Positions 4,623 to 5,197 of a stretch of DNA of 5,197 nt are shown here, in pieces. Source of the DNA: Alphaproteobacteria bacterium (GTDB lineage Bacteria; Pseudomonadota; Alphaproteobacteria; ATCC43930; CGMCC-115725); the NCBI GenBank assembly GCA_019237175.1, contig JAFAHP010000242.1, positions 1 to 5,197 on the forward strand, in the 5' to 3' direction. The notes under the pieces were generated by a model, which ran no database searches, was not told the DNA's origin, and was given only the letters and a program-made list of their open reading frames with translations. Both the position numbers and the translations under genes were made by a program. Every line of letters begins with the position of its first letter. The stretch's first letter is position 1.

Positions 4623-4936
4623 CGCACGGCCCTCCATCGATTGGAGGCGACATGCCGCTCCGCCCTGGGCTAGGCGACGGAAGCGGAATGCCCGATTTTG
4701 GGTGAGGGGCCGCAGCGGGCGCCCGGTTGACGGGCTCGTATCGCTCCGCGGCGGCAGACCTCCCGATCAGACGCGGGAGGCCGTGCGAGGACTTCGCATT
4801 GCGTGCCGGACCATATCCGTTTCCCTTAAGGACACCGGCCCACGGGTGACCGGCTCGACCGAAAGAGACGCGTTACGTCGTAGCAGCACCCCAAAGCTGC
4901 GGGGTCCTAGGCACGTGCGATTGCGTCAGGCCGGTT
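4623..4936 (-). ncRNA. Structured decarboxylase leader, probable speF-type RNA
   Basis: The transcript ahead of the decarboxylase has no gene but carries hairpins in series (minus-strand order). H1: GCCGG-UGUCC, loop UUAAGGGAAAC, GGAUA, bulge UGGU, CCGGC (4839-4805). H2: TGCGA-AGTCC-TCGCA (4798-4784). H3: CCTCCCG-CGTCTGAT-CGGGAGG (4780-4759). H4: GCCCG-TCAAC-CGGGC (4735-4721). Last comes a hairpin hiding the ribosome binding site (4647-4631). Further 5', ACCCC (4905-4901) can pair with GGGGT (4892-4888), competing with a GCAGC/GCTGC pairing. Alphaproteobacterial ornithine decarboxylase genes are known to carry a conserved leader, the speF RNA motif. Position and complexity fit it, but I assign it from context, not from a verified consensus match. 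Confidence 0.6.
4631..4647 (-). promoter_or_regulatory. Hairpin sequestering the decarboxylase ribosome binding site
   Basis: On the minus strand CCTCCA (4647-4642), loop ATCGA, and TGGAGG (4636-4631) pair perfectly. The 3' arm is the GGAGG ribosome binding site of the decarboxylase, whose ATG follows at 4622. Ribosome access would need this stem to open. The anti-binding-site arm GCCUCC could instead pair with the GGAGGU at the 3' arm of leader hairpin H3 (around 4763-4758), offering a possible switch. Confidence 0.55.
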
Positions 4937-4964
4937 AGATAGGCAACAGGGTCGCGAATGCAAG
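4937..4964 (-). promoter_or_regulatory. Probable promoter for the decarboxylase transcript
   Basis: On the minus strand CTTGCA (4964-4959), a 16-nt spacer and CTATCT (4942-4937) resemble the alphaproteobacterial housekeeping pattern CTTGAC-N17-CTATAT. The start would be near 4930, giving a leader of about 308 nt. It lies 37 nt past the ureohydrolase stop, so the decarboxylase could be transcribed apart from the gene upstream. Confidence 0.4.
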
Positions 4965-5001
4965 AACTTATCGTGGTTTATTGGCGCGCGGGCGGGCCTG
5001 T

Positions 5002-5197
5002 TCAGCTGCGCGGTGCCAGCAATGCGATATAGTCCCAGACGATGGTTGCCGCGGCGAGGGCGGTGATCTCGGCGGTGTCATAGGGCGGGCACACTTCGAC
5101 CACATCCATGCCGGCAAATTCGAGACCGAGGAGCCGGCGCAAGATCGCCCGCACCTGCCAGGTCGCCAGTCCGTTTTTAACCGGCGGCCCGGTACCG
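5002..5197 (-). CDS. Agmatinase/arginase-family ureohydrolase, C-terminal 64 aa (partial)
   Basis: Only the end of the gene is present; its 5' part lies beyond the right edge. The frame reads GTGPPVKNGLATWQVRAILR, then RLLGLEFAGMDVVEVCPPYD, then TAEITALAAATIVWDYIALL and APRS before TGA. This matches the C-terminus of bimanganese ureohydrolases: the GTG/GL motif after the last metal-binding segment, the conserved FxGMDVVEVxPPYD strand with its invariant Glu, and the AEITALAAATIxxDY helix. The wording is closest to agmatinase (SpeB type: agmatine to putrescine plus urea), but guanidinobutyrase and related enzymes share it, and the metal ligands (DxHxD, DxD) are outside the window. It is upstream of the decarboxylase on the same strand with 379 bp between coding parts. 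No clear terminator follows the stop. Confidence 0.85.
   Translation of the reverse strand, partial: GTGPPVKNGLATWQVRAILRRLLGLEFAGMDVVEVCPPYDTAEITALAAATIVWDYIALLAPRS

Noticed and set aside
3759..4673. 304-codon plus-strand open frame opposite the decarboxylase
   Set aside because: Rich in R, H, Q and D without domain logic; it mirrors the codon pattern of the clearly recognised decarboxylase on the other strand.
4702..4938. 78-codon plus-strand frame in the decarboxylase leader
   Set aside because: R-rich translation, no ribosome binding site, and the DNA is better explained by minus-strand hairpins.

Overview
The window looks like a piece of chromosome from a GC-rich alphaproteobacterium. 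The overall GC content, the promoter-like boxes close to the alphaproteobacterial CTTGAC/CTATAT pattern, and the ODC-type decarboxylase preceded by a long structured leader all point that way. The several short orphan genes would suit a Bradyrhizobium/Rhodopseudomonas-like relative, but the genus is inference and cannot be fixed from this sequence. I see no transposase, integrase, tRNA, rRNA or CRISPR array.

Layout. Positions 4-540 hold two small minus-strand genes read as one unit: a 71-aa tail-anchored membrane protein followed by a 103-aa soluble orphan whose ribosome binding site overlaps the stop of the first. Positions 541-926 have no gene I can support; they contain a minus-strand terminator-like hairpin and a small dyad. 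Positions 927-1388 (+) encode a methyltransferase-like protein from a TTG start. It converges on a 63-aa membrane protein (1476-1667, -), and a 12-bp inverted repeat lies between them. Divergent from the 63-aa gene is a ThuA-family gene (1857-2666, +). Its leader can fold into two mutually exclusive structures, one of which buries its ribosome binding site. Next come a 92-aa single-pass membrane protein (2904-3182, -) with a 21-bp palindrome at its ribosome binding site, and a dyad-rich spacer (3183-3419).

The right third is a polyamine locus on the minus strand: the C-terminus of an agmatinase/arginase-family ureohydrolase (5002-5197, cut by the window edge), then an ornithine/lysine decarboxylase of the alanine-racemase fold (3420-4622). 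Both enzymes are of types that commonly lead to putrescine, from agmatine and from ornithine. Between them lies a leader of about 300 nt with its own promoter-like boxes, four hairpins in series, and a final hairpin that sequesters the decarboxylase ribosome binding site. This position fits the alphaproteobacterial speF leader RNA.

The most interesting signals are therefore in RNA rather than in new protein families: the decarboxylase leader and the thuA leader both look like translational switches. The structures were found by eye from complementary segments; no folding energies or database searches were available.
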